This document shows positions 43,701 through 50,681 of a DNA stretch of 64,000 bases, in pieces. The notes beneath the pieces are model-generated. The model was given only the letters and a program-made list of their open reading frames with translations, did not search any database and had not been told where the DNA came from. Position 1 is the first letter of the stretch; each line of letters begins with the position of its first letter. The DNA comes from Fibrobacter succinogenes. GTDB taxonomy: Bacteria; Fibrobacterota; Fibrobacteria; Fibrobacterales; Fibrobacteraceae. The stretch spans positions 174,259 through 238,258 of the forward strand of contig CACVQR010000003.1 in NCBI GenBank assembly GCA_902756345.1, written 5' to 3'. The translations under genes and the position numbers were made by a program.

Positions 43701-44144
43701 CAGGACGGCCTCACTCGAATTTCGATGTACCAGCGGATTTCTCGTGTAACGCATACCGACGAAATCGCTGGGTTAACGCAGGAACTCGCGGATCGTTTCG
43801 GGCCTGTGCCCGAAGCCGCCAAGATGTTGCTGCTGGTGACTGAAATCGGGCTCTTGGCGGGGCGGCTCCGCATTCAAGGGCTTGTGCAGCGCAAGGGAAT
43901 GCTCGCGGCGACTTTTGTAGAATTCCCGCCGCCCGATCCGCGAATCATCAGCGAGATGTATGCGAATACGCAGTTCCCCATGCGCATCATGGGCGGCTCG
44001 CCGCTGCAAGTCGTGATTGAACTCGGTAAAGGCAACGCCATCGAACTCGCCGAAAAGGCGCTCAAGGAATTCCGTGCGTTTGCTGTGATTAAGGCTGATT
44101 CGACGGTCCTGAAGAGTACGAACTCGTCAGCTGCGAAAAACTAG
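40767..44144 (+). CDS. mfd: Transcription-repair coupling factor Mfd
   Basis: An 1125-residue DNA translocase that removes stalled RNA polymerase and recruits UvrA. The N-terminal UvrB-like part ends in a CarD-like polymerase-interaction domain (RGDFVSHEDHGVGKYLGLVRV). The RecG-like motor has motif I GDVGFGKTEVAMRA, Walker B LLIIDEEQKFGVKQKEK, TLSMSATPIPRSLH, and the second RecA lobe HGQMNDRDLENAMEAF with IIESGLDVPNANT and QMRGRVGRS. The TRCF C-terminal domain begins near ELGVDAYLPEDYI. Length is typical. No Shine-Dalgarno is present. Confidence 0.97.
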   Translation: MVESLSEFITFARSETLNLFSKAEGGALHVNGATVPAAAMMVASRFLKKPNPILVVAKDYKSAENWVENLEGLLGEEFVRFFPSIGLKPYEKKVPFEGVVEERLKFFRDVEGANPFVTVCPLDSFLMRLPAPHTVMKDCLELKVGGVAEPSSLRPWFLDHGFVEQPVVSGVGEFSIRGCIVDVNCLLYPHPIRIEFFGDEIESIRSFDIFSQRSVETMKSVKLFPMGEFTVKEHEAACYNGDLSGLWWHRGRYQTLNSSLLDYLPNASLVFEELSLLSENAAKYYVNCENTFREIREVDTEAVDPAHTWFKMGELSRQFVGRTSMDVSRVQLNDGNSHELNCKPQDFSSNGTDSVAKEIEEFAARGGTVYVVAPTAGALGRIKQMLEGLPVEDYIVGNMSEGFWLEDDGIAFLTETRIFNRHSNKTRKRKIAGSVSSALMIESLNRGDFVSHEDHGVGKYLGLVRVNVNGGMVDCALLEYAGGDKLKFPVADLQKIERLDTQETPPKLDKLGGKAWENLKERVKKKVIQIARELVELYAKRELVEGFDFPPDGKLQKEFEDAFEYDPTPDQVKATEDIKRDMESRRPMDRLICGDVGFGKTEVAMRAAFKCVVSKKQVVLLVPTTILAAQHYENFMDRFAGFGVNIALVNRYKSAKEKKEIFKQVSEGKVDILVGTHSLLSEKNQFKDLGLLIIDEEQKFGVKQKEKLREMRLAVDTLSMSATPIPRSLHLSMTGVRDISLINTPPMNRLPVETKLMKRDDMVIKQAIEDELARGGQVFIVNDRVQSIYELADDIEHLVPEAHIGIAHGQMNDRDLENAMEAFISRKFDILVSTSIIESGLDVPNANTIIIMNAHHFGISQLYQMRGRVGRSSVLAKALLVIPAKNEISAESMRRLKALEQFTDLGSGYQLAMRDLEIRGAGNLLGQEQHGFIAEVGFETYVRLVREAVEQLRGGPSEKPIQPRVELGVDAYLPEDYIQDGLTRISMYQRISRVTHTDEIAGLTQELADRFGPVPEAAKMLLLVTEIGLLAGRLRIQGLVQRKGMLAATFVEFPPPDPRIISEMYANTQFPMRIMGGSPLQVVIELGKGNAIELAEKALKEFRAFAVIKADSTVLKSTNSSAAKN

Positions 44145-44148
44145 CGGA

Positions 44149-44880
44149 TTAGCGAACGAGTTGTTCCGTTTCTTTCAAATGCTCCATGAGGGCATCTGCA
44201 ATTTTCGTGACAGATTCATTCTTCAAAAGGTTCGCCGTGCAGAAGGTTTCGTCGGCATCGGTTTCAAACCGGATTTGTTCTGCAGGAATCTGCGGAATGG
44301 CATCAAGGGTTGCCTTTTTGTGGAAGGAGTCCTGGTGCAATGAGAAAATCGGATTGAGTTCCTGGGCAGACTTTACGGTAGAAATATCGCCGCCAAAGCG
44401 GTGGAATACCGTATGCACCATGGGCTTGTTCGGATGCTTTCTGCCGGGGTAGTTGCAGTCTTTTAAAATCTTGATAATGCGGCCGTAGTCGCCGACACAG
44501 TGAATGTGCAAATCGCGATTGAGTCTTAGTGCAAGTTCCACGTGGCGCTTGAATGCGGCTTCTTGAAGCGAGCTTTCTGTGGCTGAATAGCCGGGGTAGC
44601 GCTTGTCAAGACCGCATTCGCCGACGCCTGCATCGGGGTTGTCGACAAGAATCGTTTCGAGACGTTCCCAGTCGGCTTCCGTCACGTCGGCAATGGCCAT
44701 CGGGTGAATGCCGTAATTGCGGGTAGAGCCTTCAAAGAGCGAAACACTCATCTTCTGGAGAATTTCCCATTCATAAGGCTCGCATGCGATTGCATTGAAG
44801 TGCACCCCCCGTTCCGTTAAGGTCCGGGCAAGCGTTGTCGGCTGCGGAAGCCGTGCCAAATGAAGGTGAAAGTCGTACAT
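44149..44880 (-). CDS. TatD-related TIM-barrel metal hydrolase
   Basis: A 243-residue protein with MYDFHLHLARL at the start, RNYGIHPMAIADV, GVGECGLDKRYPG, DLHIHCVGDYGRI, VHTVFHRFGGD and FETDADETF, which parallel the metal-binding positions of TatD but are clearly divergent from the tatD at 25324. It probably acts on nucleic acid ends or a small phospho- or amido-ester; substrate unknown. Convergent with mfd, 4 bases between stop codons. A TATATT -10 lies 6 bases before its ATG, which again suggests a leaderless mRNA. Confidence 0.82.
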   Translation of the reverse strand: MYDFHLHLARLPQPTTLARTLTERGVHFNAIACEPYEWEILQKMSVSLFEGSTRNYGIHPMAIADVTEADWERLETILVDNPDAGVGECGLDKRYPGYSATESSLQEAAFKRHVELALRLNRDLHIHCVGDYGRIIKILKDCNYPGRKHPNKPMVHTVFHRFGGDISTVKSAQELNPIFSLHQDSFHKKATLDAIPQIPAEQIRFETDADETFCTANLLKNESVTKIADALMEHLKETEQLVR

Positions 44881-44886
44881 ACCCTT

Positions 44887-44917
44887 AATATAATCCCGAA
44901 AAAGGACTTTTTATCAA
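44887..44917 (-). promoter_or_regulatory. Promoter of the second TatD-like gene
   Basis: -10 TATATT at 44887-44892 and a weak -35 TTGATA at 44912-44917 (19-nt spacer) on the minus strand; the ATG begins 7 bases after the -10. Confidence 0.4.
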
Positions 44918-45004
44918 TGAAAAACAAAAAAAGTTCTTGTTTTTTTGTGCGAAAAAGCCTAATTTAAGAGTATTCATGTTTCTAGCGTTAAAAAGGAGTT
45001 TTTT

Positions 45005-45202
45005 ATGCGCGATCTTTTGGAAAAAGCCTTAAACAAGGGTCTTGGCGTTTCATTTACCGTTGAAGGTGGCTTTGCTGTAATCCGTATTACTAAAGGCAAC
45101 GATGTCGTTGCATCCTGCAGCCTTGGTTCGGGTGATTTCCGCACGAGCGTAGAAGATTCCTTGCAGTCTCTGTTGCTAGACCTTGACCGTAAGGGTTTGT
45201 AA
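45005..45202 (+). CDS. Small conserved-looking protein, unknown function
   Basis: A 65-residue protein with an excellent AAAAAGGAG site 6-7 bases before the ATG. The sequence MRDLLEKALNKGLGVSFTVEGGF, then AVIRITKGNDVVASCSLGSGDF, then SVEDSLQSLLLDLDRKGL predicts a helix-strand-strand-helix fold without signal peptide or membrane segment. It is an isolated gene with its own terminator. I do not recognise the family. Confidence 0.72.
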   Translation: MRDLLEKALNKGLGVSFTVEGGFAVIRITKGNDVVASCSLGSGDFRTSVEDSLQSLLLDLDRKGL

Positions 45203-45247
45203 AAATACAACTCCAGAATATTTCAACTTGTAATTTTTAAAAATGAA

Positions 45248-45278
45248 ACATCCCGCGGAATTCCCGCGGGATGTTTTC
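45248..45278. terminator. Bidirectional terminator
   Basis: ACATCCCGCGG/CCGCGGGATGT stem (11 bp, 5-nt loop) flanked by A- and T-runs, between the small protein (plus) and the porin-like gene (minus). Confidence 0.88.
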
Positions 45279-45303
45279 ATATGCGTTAGAGCCGAGCAGT
45301 CTT

Positions 45304-46857
45304 TTAGTTGATACGACCAACCAAGTTACCCGAGATGGTGTAGTCCTTGGTGCAGCCGTAGCTGTGGAAACCTGCAGACAGGCTGAAGCGGCTAGTGAAG
45401 GCCTTTTCGAGATAGAGAGCAGCCAAGACATCCTTGATGTGATTGGGCTTCTTGCTCATGCCCCAGAAGTCGCGGTGTTCATGACGGTCGCCAACGTATT
45501 CGGCTTCGACAAGGATTCTGTCGACAACCGGAGTGTAGATTGCGATACCGCCGGTAACGGGAATCACGAGGTCGTCGGCCATGTCCATGAGGGCGGCTTC
45601 AGCGAAGATGTCCACCGTGTTGGAGACAATCGGCAAGTTAGCCTTCAAGGAAGCGTTGTGCTTGATGTCGGCCTTGCTGTCGTAAACGACGTCGAACATG
45701 TTGCTGCGGTAAGCAAGCTGAACCTTGAGGGCGGAAATGCCGGCGAGGTTGTGGAAGTTGAATGCAGCACGCAGATCACCCTTGTTGAGGTTTTCGGACT
45801 TGCTGATCAAAGAAATGAAACCGGACATGTTGTCGGACGGAGTGAAACCGAACATCAACTGGTTTTCAGACGGCTGGGTAGAAAGGAATCCGGCCAGGTA
45901 ACCGTCGATGTAACCACCGAAGTAGTCACCGCTCTTGTCGGTGTTGTCCCAACGACCGACCTTGAAGGTGAACAGGTCTGTTTCCTGCATGGCCCATGCT
46001 TCGTCCAGAGAGTAGTAGTCATCTCCATACTGGCGGGTGCCTTCGCGGAGTTCGGCCTTCTTGGTTGTCTTGTCGAGGTTGTCGTCAGACCTGAGGTCGG
46101 CGGGGTAGAAGGCTACGCCAATCTTGCCCTTGAAATCGTCTGCTTCGGCGAGTACGGCGAAGTTAGCTTCACCCTTCCAGGTTTCGAAGTTGTCGCCCAT
46201 TTCGTCGTCTTCGCTAGACCAAAGAACCTTACCGGCTTCGAGTTCGAAGTCTGCGTTGATGTCGAAGTTAATCTGGTTCACCGACATCACTGCGTTCTGA
46301 ATCATTTTTTTCTTTTTGCGCTTTTTCTTCTTGGCCGGTTTCTTTGCCGGTTCAGCGGCGGCGACTTCGGCTGCCGGAGCGGCTTCTTCTGCCTTTACTT
46401 CTTCGGCCTTGGCTTCTTCTTTCGGCTGTTCAGCCTTAGCTTCTGCCTTCGGGGCTTCGGCGGGCTTCACTTCTTCAGCCTTGGCTTCTTCTTTCGGTTG
46501 TTCAGCCTTAGCTTCTGCCTTCGGGGCTTCGGCGGCCTTCGTTTCTTCAGCCTTTGCATCGGCCTTCGGCTGTTCTGCCTTCGCTTCTGCAGCAGGCTTT
46601 GCTTCAGCCTTGGCGGGTTCGGCGGCCTTGGCGTCAGCCTTTGGCTGTTCTGCCTTGGCTTCGGTCTTAGCCGGAGCGGCGGCCTTGGCGTCAGCCTTCG
46701 GCTGTTCGGCCTTGGCTTCAGTCTTTGCCGGAGCGGCTGCAGGTTCAGCAGTTTTTGCCGGGGCTGCAGTGGCGGGGGCTGCTGCAGGGGCCTTTGCTGC
46801 CGGTGCTGCAAATACGGCTGCGGCCATAATGCAAGAGGCGATAAACATTTTCTTCAT
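45304..46857 (-). CDS. Outer-membrane beta-barrel (porin-like) protein with long Ala/Lys/Pro/Glu-rich N-terminal domain
   Basis: A 517-residue protein. A signal peptide (MKKMFIASCIMAAAVFA) is followed by ~165 residues of low-complexity repeats such as EAKAEQPKADAKA, ending in a basic run KKKKRKKKK. The remaining ~330 residues show alternating strands with aromatic girdles (INFDINADFELEAGKVLW, DLFTFKVGRWDNTDKSGDY, SNMFDVVYDSKADIKHNASL) and a last strand ending in NLVGRIN, typical of a porin-like barrel. The Ala/Lys/Pro region may span the periplasm or bind peptidoglycan. No close family name can be given. Confidence 0.82.
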   Translation of the reverse strand: MKKMFIASCIMAAAVFAAPAAKAPAAAPATAAPAKTAEPAAAPAKTEAKAEQPKADAKAAAPAKTEAKAEQPKADAKAAEPAKAEAKPAAEAKAEQPKADAKAEETKAAEAPKAEAKAEQPKEEAKAEEVKPAEAPKAEAKAEQPKEEAKAEEVKAEEAAPAAEVAAAEPAKKPAKKKKRKKKKMIQNAVMSVNQINFDINADFELEAGKVLWSSEDDEMGDNFETWKGEANFAVLAEADDFKGKIGVAFYPADLRSDDNLDKTTKKAELREGTRQYGDDYYSLDEAWAMQETDLFTFKVGRWDNTDKSGDYFGGYIDGYLAGFLSTQPSENQLMFGFTPSDNMSGFISLISKSENLNKGDLRAAFNFHNLAGISALKVQLAYRSNMFDVVYDSKADIKHNASLKANLPIVSNTVDIFAEAALMDMADDLVIPVTGGIAIYTPVVDRILVEAEYVGDRHEHRDFWGMSKKPNHIKDVLAALYLEKAFTSRFSLSAGFHSYGCTKDYTISGNLVGRIN

Positions 46858-46957
46858 AAAAGGAACTCCTTTATATATTCCACATGTTAAATTTTAGTAA
46901 AATATTCCTTCTTTCAACAATAAAAAGTTAACTTTACTCCCACAAAGAGGTTAAGTT

Positions 46958-48040
46958 TTGAAAAAAATTCATTTTTTTACGGTTTTAATTTCGCTCTGTT
47001 GCTCATTTTCGTTTGCTCAGGAAACTTTGACAGTTTATAAGAAAACCGCAACCGGTATCGATGAAAATTCTCCAGCTGGTTCGCTTGTCTTTACAGACCA
47101 AATTCGGGAACTTCCGCTTCCCATGGATTCCGTTAAAAAGGTGATGGTCGTAAAAGATACAATTCAAGTTAAAGACCGCAAGGGCAATGTCAAAAAAGAC
47201 AAAAAGGGACGCCCCAAAATCAAGGTGAAAAAGCGTCGCGTTACGATTTGGGAAAAGGTCGAACCCAAGGAACCGCCCCGCTTTGTTCCTATCCAGTGCA
47301 AGCTGGGTGAAGTTTGGGTCAAACGCGCCGACCTCGCCCGGTTCCAACAGGCGTCCATGGACTTGAGCGGTGAATATGCATCCTCTACCGGTAGCGTATT
47401 CCTCAAGAAGTCTCCGACCAATCCCCGCTACTTCTCGTTTGTCATTCAGAATGGTCCGTTCGGCTACCGTGCTGAACTCGAAGCCAGTAATTTGGAACTC
47501 CGCGAGGCAAACGGACATGCCCGCTTGACTTATTCCGAAGAAGGCTGTACGGTAGATATCGCCGTTGCAGACCGTAAGGTGAGGGTTGCCCAGCGTGGTT
47601 GCGCCGAATATAATTCCGGCAAGTACAAGCTGGAAGGCGAATACAGCAACTACAAGGGTAATCGCCGCACGGTAGAAACCTTCAATATGCCCGAACAGAG
47701 CTTCAAGTACAAGAAGTACCTGTGGTGCGGGAGCGGCTTCGACAGCTGCGAAAAAGTCAAGGACGACAACGGAACCGTGACCATTACTTGGAGTAAGGGG
47801 GGCAATGGATTTATTGAACGCGCCGCCGGTGAAGATGTCCATACCTACCGCCCGTTCGAACACGTGATTCCGCACAAGCGCGATTTCTATAACGGCGAAA
47901 AGCCCATTGCCATCAAGACCAAGCGTACTGATATGGCGGGTGAATGGATGATTTGGTACTTCTACCCGCAGGCAGAACGATTCAAGATGGTTCGTGCTGG
48001 CATGCGCGAAGATATCGCCTACATGGAAATCTATGAATAA
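46958..48040 (+). CDS. Exported hypothetical protein
   Basis: A 360-residue protein with a signal peptide (MKKIHFFTVLISLCCSFSFAQ). Residues ~45-90 are strongly basic (DRKGNVKKDKKGRPKIKVKKRR). The rest is beta-rich, with SMDLSGEYASSTGSVFLKKSPTNPRYFSFVIQNGP and GCTVDIAVADRKVRVAQRGC, which reads like a lysozyme-inhibitor-type or lipocalin-like barrel; that is only an impression. The downstream PIN gene overlaps its last codons by 8 bases, so the two are translationally linked. Confidence 0.75.
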   Translation: MKKIHFFTVLISLCCSFSFAQETLTVYKKTATGIDENSPAGSLVFTDQIRELPLPMDSVKKVMVVKDTIQVKDRKGNVKKDKKGRPKIKVKKRRVTIWEKVEPKEPPRFVPIQCKLGEVWVKRADLARFQQASMDLSGEYASSTGSVFLKKSPTNPRYFSFVIQNGPFGYRAELEASNLELREANGHARLTYSEEGCTVDIAVADRKVRVAQRGCAEYNSGKYKLEGEYSNYKGNRRTVETFNMPEQSFKYKKYLWCGSGFDSCEKVKDDNGTVTITWSKGGNGFIERAAGEDVHTYRPFEHVIPHKRDFYNGEKPIAIKTKRTDMAGEWMIWYFYPQAERFKMVRAGMREDIAYMEIYE

Positions 48041-48467
48041 GGCGCTAGAAAAGTCGAGAGTCCTCTTTCTGGATACAGGTGCCGTGGTGCGCTTGCTACA
48101 GATGCACCCGGATTATTATCCGGTGGTGTCTTCGGTTCTTGACTTTGCCTACGAAAATAACTTGACCATTTTGGTATCGAACGTTACTTTATTTGAACTT
48201 TCGAAGAAAGCCTTTGCCGCTGGCGAAGGTCTTCTGTCGCGTCAGTACCGCGAATTCTTTGAACATTCCCGCAATGTCAAGGCTTGCGAAGTCACGGGCG
48301 AGATTGCCGTGAAGGCGGCCGAACTTGCGGCGAAGAATCTTTCAACCGAAGAATCCATGCGTTTGGCAACCGCTTACGTTTGCGGTGCCGACTGCATTCT
48401 GACGGACTGTGTAGCTTTTCGCGACATGACGGATATTCCTGTTGTCTTGCTCGACGAAGTAGAGTAG
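48033..48467 (+). CDS. PIN-domain protein (VapC-like) without visible antitoxin
   Basis: A 144-residue PIN fold: RVLFLDTGAVVRLLQ with the first catalytic Asp, TLFELSKKAF with the conserved Glu, EESMRLATAYVCGADCILTDCVAFR with the later acidic residues, and VVLLDEVE. PIN proteins are Mg-dependent RNases, most often toxins. The upstream overlapping gene is an exported protein rather than a small DNA-binding antitoxin, so the usual vapBC layout is missing. ATG 48033 overlaps the preceding stop region. It may be a housekeeping PIN protein. Confidence 0.8.
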   Translation: MNKALEKSRVLFLDTGAVVRLLQMHPDYYPVVSSVLDFAYENNLTILVSNVTLFELSKKAFAAGEGLLSRQYREFFEHSRNVKACEVTGEIAVKAAELAAKNLSTEESMRLATAYVCGADCILTDCVAFRDMTDIPVVLLDEVE

Positions 48468-48473
48468 TGCAAT

Positions 48474-48532
48474 GTGGAATGAGGAATGTGTGATGTGTAA
48501 TTAAACATCTCACATCACACATCTCACATTAT
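48474..48532. repeat. Inverted heptamer arrays, family H2
   Basis: TGTGGAA/TGAGGAA/TGTGTGA/TGTGTAA units face complementary CATCTCA/CATCACA/CATTATA units across an ~4-nt centre. It sits between the convergent PIN and yraN genes; the yraN TAA stop (48529-48531) is part of the right arm. Confidence 0.85.
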
Positions 48533-48942
48533 AACTGCGGGATTACCTGGTTGCCTTCAAAGGCATTCTTGTAGTGCGCGAACTGCAGGGGCTTCTGGTA
48601 GGCTCTTGCTGTCAGCACGTCAAAGCGACAAGGCGTGTCAAAGCCTAAAGGTGCATGCTCTTTTTGTGTGGCTATAAAATGGCAGGCGGTCTTCCAGATT
48701 TTCTTTTGCTTTAGGGTGTTTACGCGGGCGGCCGGATTTCCTTGCTGGTTGTTCCACACGGACTTGACTTCAACAAAGACGAGTGTTTCTCCGTCGCGGG
48801 CGACAATGTCCAATTCTCCGCCCATGTAGGCGTAATTGCGGGCGAGAATCTGGTAGCCTTCGCGGCTTAGGTAGGCCGACGCGAGTGTTTCGATGTAGTT
48901 ACCCTTGGGCCGATTGGATGCTTTAGACATGTTGTTAAACAT
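48529..48942 (-). CDS. yraN: YraN family (UPF0102) endonuclease-like protein
   Basis: A 137-residue member of UPF0102. GNYIETLASAYLSREGYQILARNYAYMGGELDIVARDGETLVFVEVKSV contains the nuclease-like signature E-x(n)-GELDIVA...FVEVK of the restriction-endonuclease fold. Relatives often lie near rnhB or translation genes; here the gene stands alone. ATG 48942 is preferred because AAGGA lies about 6 bases upstream. Biochemical function is not established. Confidence 0.9.
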   Translation of the reverse strand: MFNNMSKASNRPKGNYIETLASAYLSREGYQILARNYAYMGGELDIVARDGETLVFVEVKSVWNNQQGNPAARVNTLKQKKIWKTACHFIATQKEHAPLGFDTPCRFDVLTARAYQKPLQFAHYKNAFEGNQVIPQL

Positions 48943-49022
48943 AGAGTTCCTTTTTGAAGAGTGTCTCTATGTATATACGCCAGTTTTTAGAAAAATGTGA
49001 AAAATGAGCCCGATTTTATTCC

Positions 49023-49175
49023 GAATTATAATTCCAACTCCGAACTCTGAAATCTGAACTCCAAAATCTGAATTCCGAGTTCAAACTCCAACTCCGAATT
49101 CCGAACTCCGAACTCCGAAATCTGAATTCCGAGTTCAAACTCCAACTCCGAATTCCGAACTCCGAACTCTGAATT
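49023..49175. repeat. Heptamer array, family H3, with a 54-bp higher-order duplication
   Basis: About 20 units of TCCGAAC/TCTGAAT type. A ~52-nt block starting AAATCTGAATTCCGAG occurs at 49064 and again at 49118, so the array grew by duplication with a 54-bp period. It sits just past the stop codon of the downstream (minus) kinase gene. The rest of the 48943-49178 gap shows nothing else. Confidence 0.85.
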
Positions 49176-49178
49176 AAA

Positions 49179-50681
49179 TTAGGGCAGTTCCATGCCCAAC
49201 AGGCGAATTTCAGAAATGGCGAAGTCTTCGTTTTCTCCATCGTAGATTTCATCCAGGTAAACCTTGAGTTCGCTGGTTTCCATTGCCTGAATATTCGGGT
49301 ACTGCATTCCGCGGATGTTTTCAAGCTTGATTTTCTGCTTGAATCCGTCCTTGGTTTCGAGCGTTACGATCTTCGGCTTCTTGAAAATGCGGAAACGGTC
49401 GCCGAAGGCGTCGTCTACGGATTTCTGGTAACCGATAGCGATGCCGAAATGCGTCACGATGGCGTTACCGTCGAAGTAGAGCGTGAGTACCGGATTCTGC
49501 GGCTTTTGCGGCATCGTGTGGAGCCATGCCGTCTTAAGGTCGTTGTCGTTCAAGTTCTTGAGCGGGTAGCCGTTGCTTTCGTCAATTTCGAGAGCCTTGG
49601 TTTCGTAGTTGCCAAGAGCTTCGCTCCATTCCAGTTCACGCAAGGTACTTTCGGGCTTGTGCGTCAGCATCAGCAAAATCAGGAGCATGATGATGAGCGG
49701 GAAAATGAAGATGGCAAGAGCCGTGAGCTTCTTTTGGAGCATGCGGGCGCGCGGCGTGATGATGTTTGCCATTTCGGCAATCGATGCCGTGCGGCGGCGG
49801 AGCGGCGTGTGGCCCATGGTGGGGCGCTGTACCGTCTTTTCGGTAGGGAACACCTGGTCGCAGGCGTCCAGGAATTCCTGCATGTCATGGAAACGTTCGT
49901 TCAGCTTTTTCTTTAAGCACTTGAGGATCAACTTCGAAAGACCGGGGGGCATGTCCTTGCGGAAAAGTTCCGGTGCTGGCGGCTGTTCCTGAACGTGCTT
50001 CAAGGCGATTTCTACCGGGCGATTGCCTTCGAAGGGGAGGCGGCCGCAGGTCATTTCGAAAAGGATCACGCCCATGCTGTAAATGTCAGACTGAATGGTC
50101 ACGTTGTCGCCGTGGCACTGTTCAGGGCTCATGTATTCGGGGGTACCCATGGTCATGCCCGTGCGCGTGAGTCTGTCCTTTTCCATTTCCTGGATGTAGG
50201 AAATGCCGAAGTCCATGATGTAGACTCGGTTGTCGCGAGTAAGCATGATGTTCGAGGGTTTTACGTCGCGATGAACGATGCCCTTGCTATGAGCGTAAAG
50301 AAGTCCGCGAGCAATCTGGCGGATAATGACTTCGATTGCTTCGAACGAAAGCTGTTCCTTCTTGTGCAGAATGTCGGCAAGGTTAATGCCTTCCACATAA
50401 GTCATGGCAATAAAGAGCTGGTTCTTTTCTTGACCGAAGTCGAATACGTGAACGATATTCTGGTGGTCCAGTTCCTTCATTGCCTGCGCTTCCATATAGA
50501 AACGCTTGATCGCTTCTTCATCGGAAGAGGCGTCCAAAATCTTGAATGCAACTTCGCGTCCGAGCCTCTTGTCTAGGGCTTTGTAAACATTTCCCATGCC
50601 CCCTTTACCGAGGGTGCCAATGAGGTCGTAGTTTTCGTTAAAAGGACGCGGAAATACTTCAGACTTTTGCGGGGCGATCAT
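49179..50681 (-). CDS. Hanks-type serine/threonine kinase with extracytoplasmic discoidin-like domain
   Basis: A 500-residue membrane kinase. The kinase domain has GTLGKGGMGNVYKALD, the catalytic Lys in EVAFKIL, HRDVKPSNIML, MDFGISYIQE and TPEYMSPEQCHGD, all intact. One membrane helix (LTALAIFIFPLIIMLLILLMLTH, residues ~325-345) is followed by ~150 residues resembling an F5/8-type C or related glycan-binding sandwich (GNYETKALEIDESNGYPLKNLNDNDLKTAW). It could sense surface glycans. The ATG overlaps the TGA of the FHA-ABC gene (ATGA), so the pair is translationally coupled. Confidence 0.9.
   Translation of the reverse strand: MIAPQKSEVFPRPFNENYDLIGTLGKGGMGNVYKALDKRLGREVAFKILDASSDEEAIKRFYMEAQAMKELDHQNIVHVFDFGQEKNQLFIAMTYVEGINLADILHKKEQLSFEAIEVIIRQIARGLLYAHSKGIVHRDVKPSNIMLTRDNRVYIMDFGISYIQEMEKDRLTRTGMTMGTPEYMSPEQCHGDNVTIQSDIYSMGVILFEMTCGRLPFEGNRPVEIALKHVQEQPPAPELFRKDMPPGLSKLILKCLKKKLNERFHDMQEFLDACDQVFPTEKTVQRPTMGHTPLRRRTASIAEMANIITPRARMLQKKLTALAIFIFPLIIMLLILLMLTHKPESTLRELEWSEALGNYETKALEIDESNGYPLKNLNDNDLKTAWLHTMPQKPQNPVLTLYFDGNAIVTHFGIAIGYQKSVDDAFGDRFRIFKKPKIVTLETKDGFKQKIKLENIRGMQYPNIQAMETSELKVYLDEIYDGENEDFAISEIRLLGMELP

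Noticed and set aside
45271..46890. 539-residue plus-strand open frame
   Set aside because: Shadow of the porin-like gene; the low-complexity Phe/Cys/Gly-rich part is the complement of Ala/Lys/Pro repeats.
48033..48467. Complete vapBC toxin-antitoxin module
   Set aside because: No antitoxin-like frame is found next to the PIN gene.
49023..49175. CRISPR array
   Set aside because: Units are 7 nt and contiguous with no unique spacers, and no cas genes are present.
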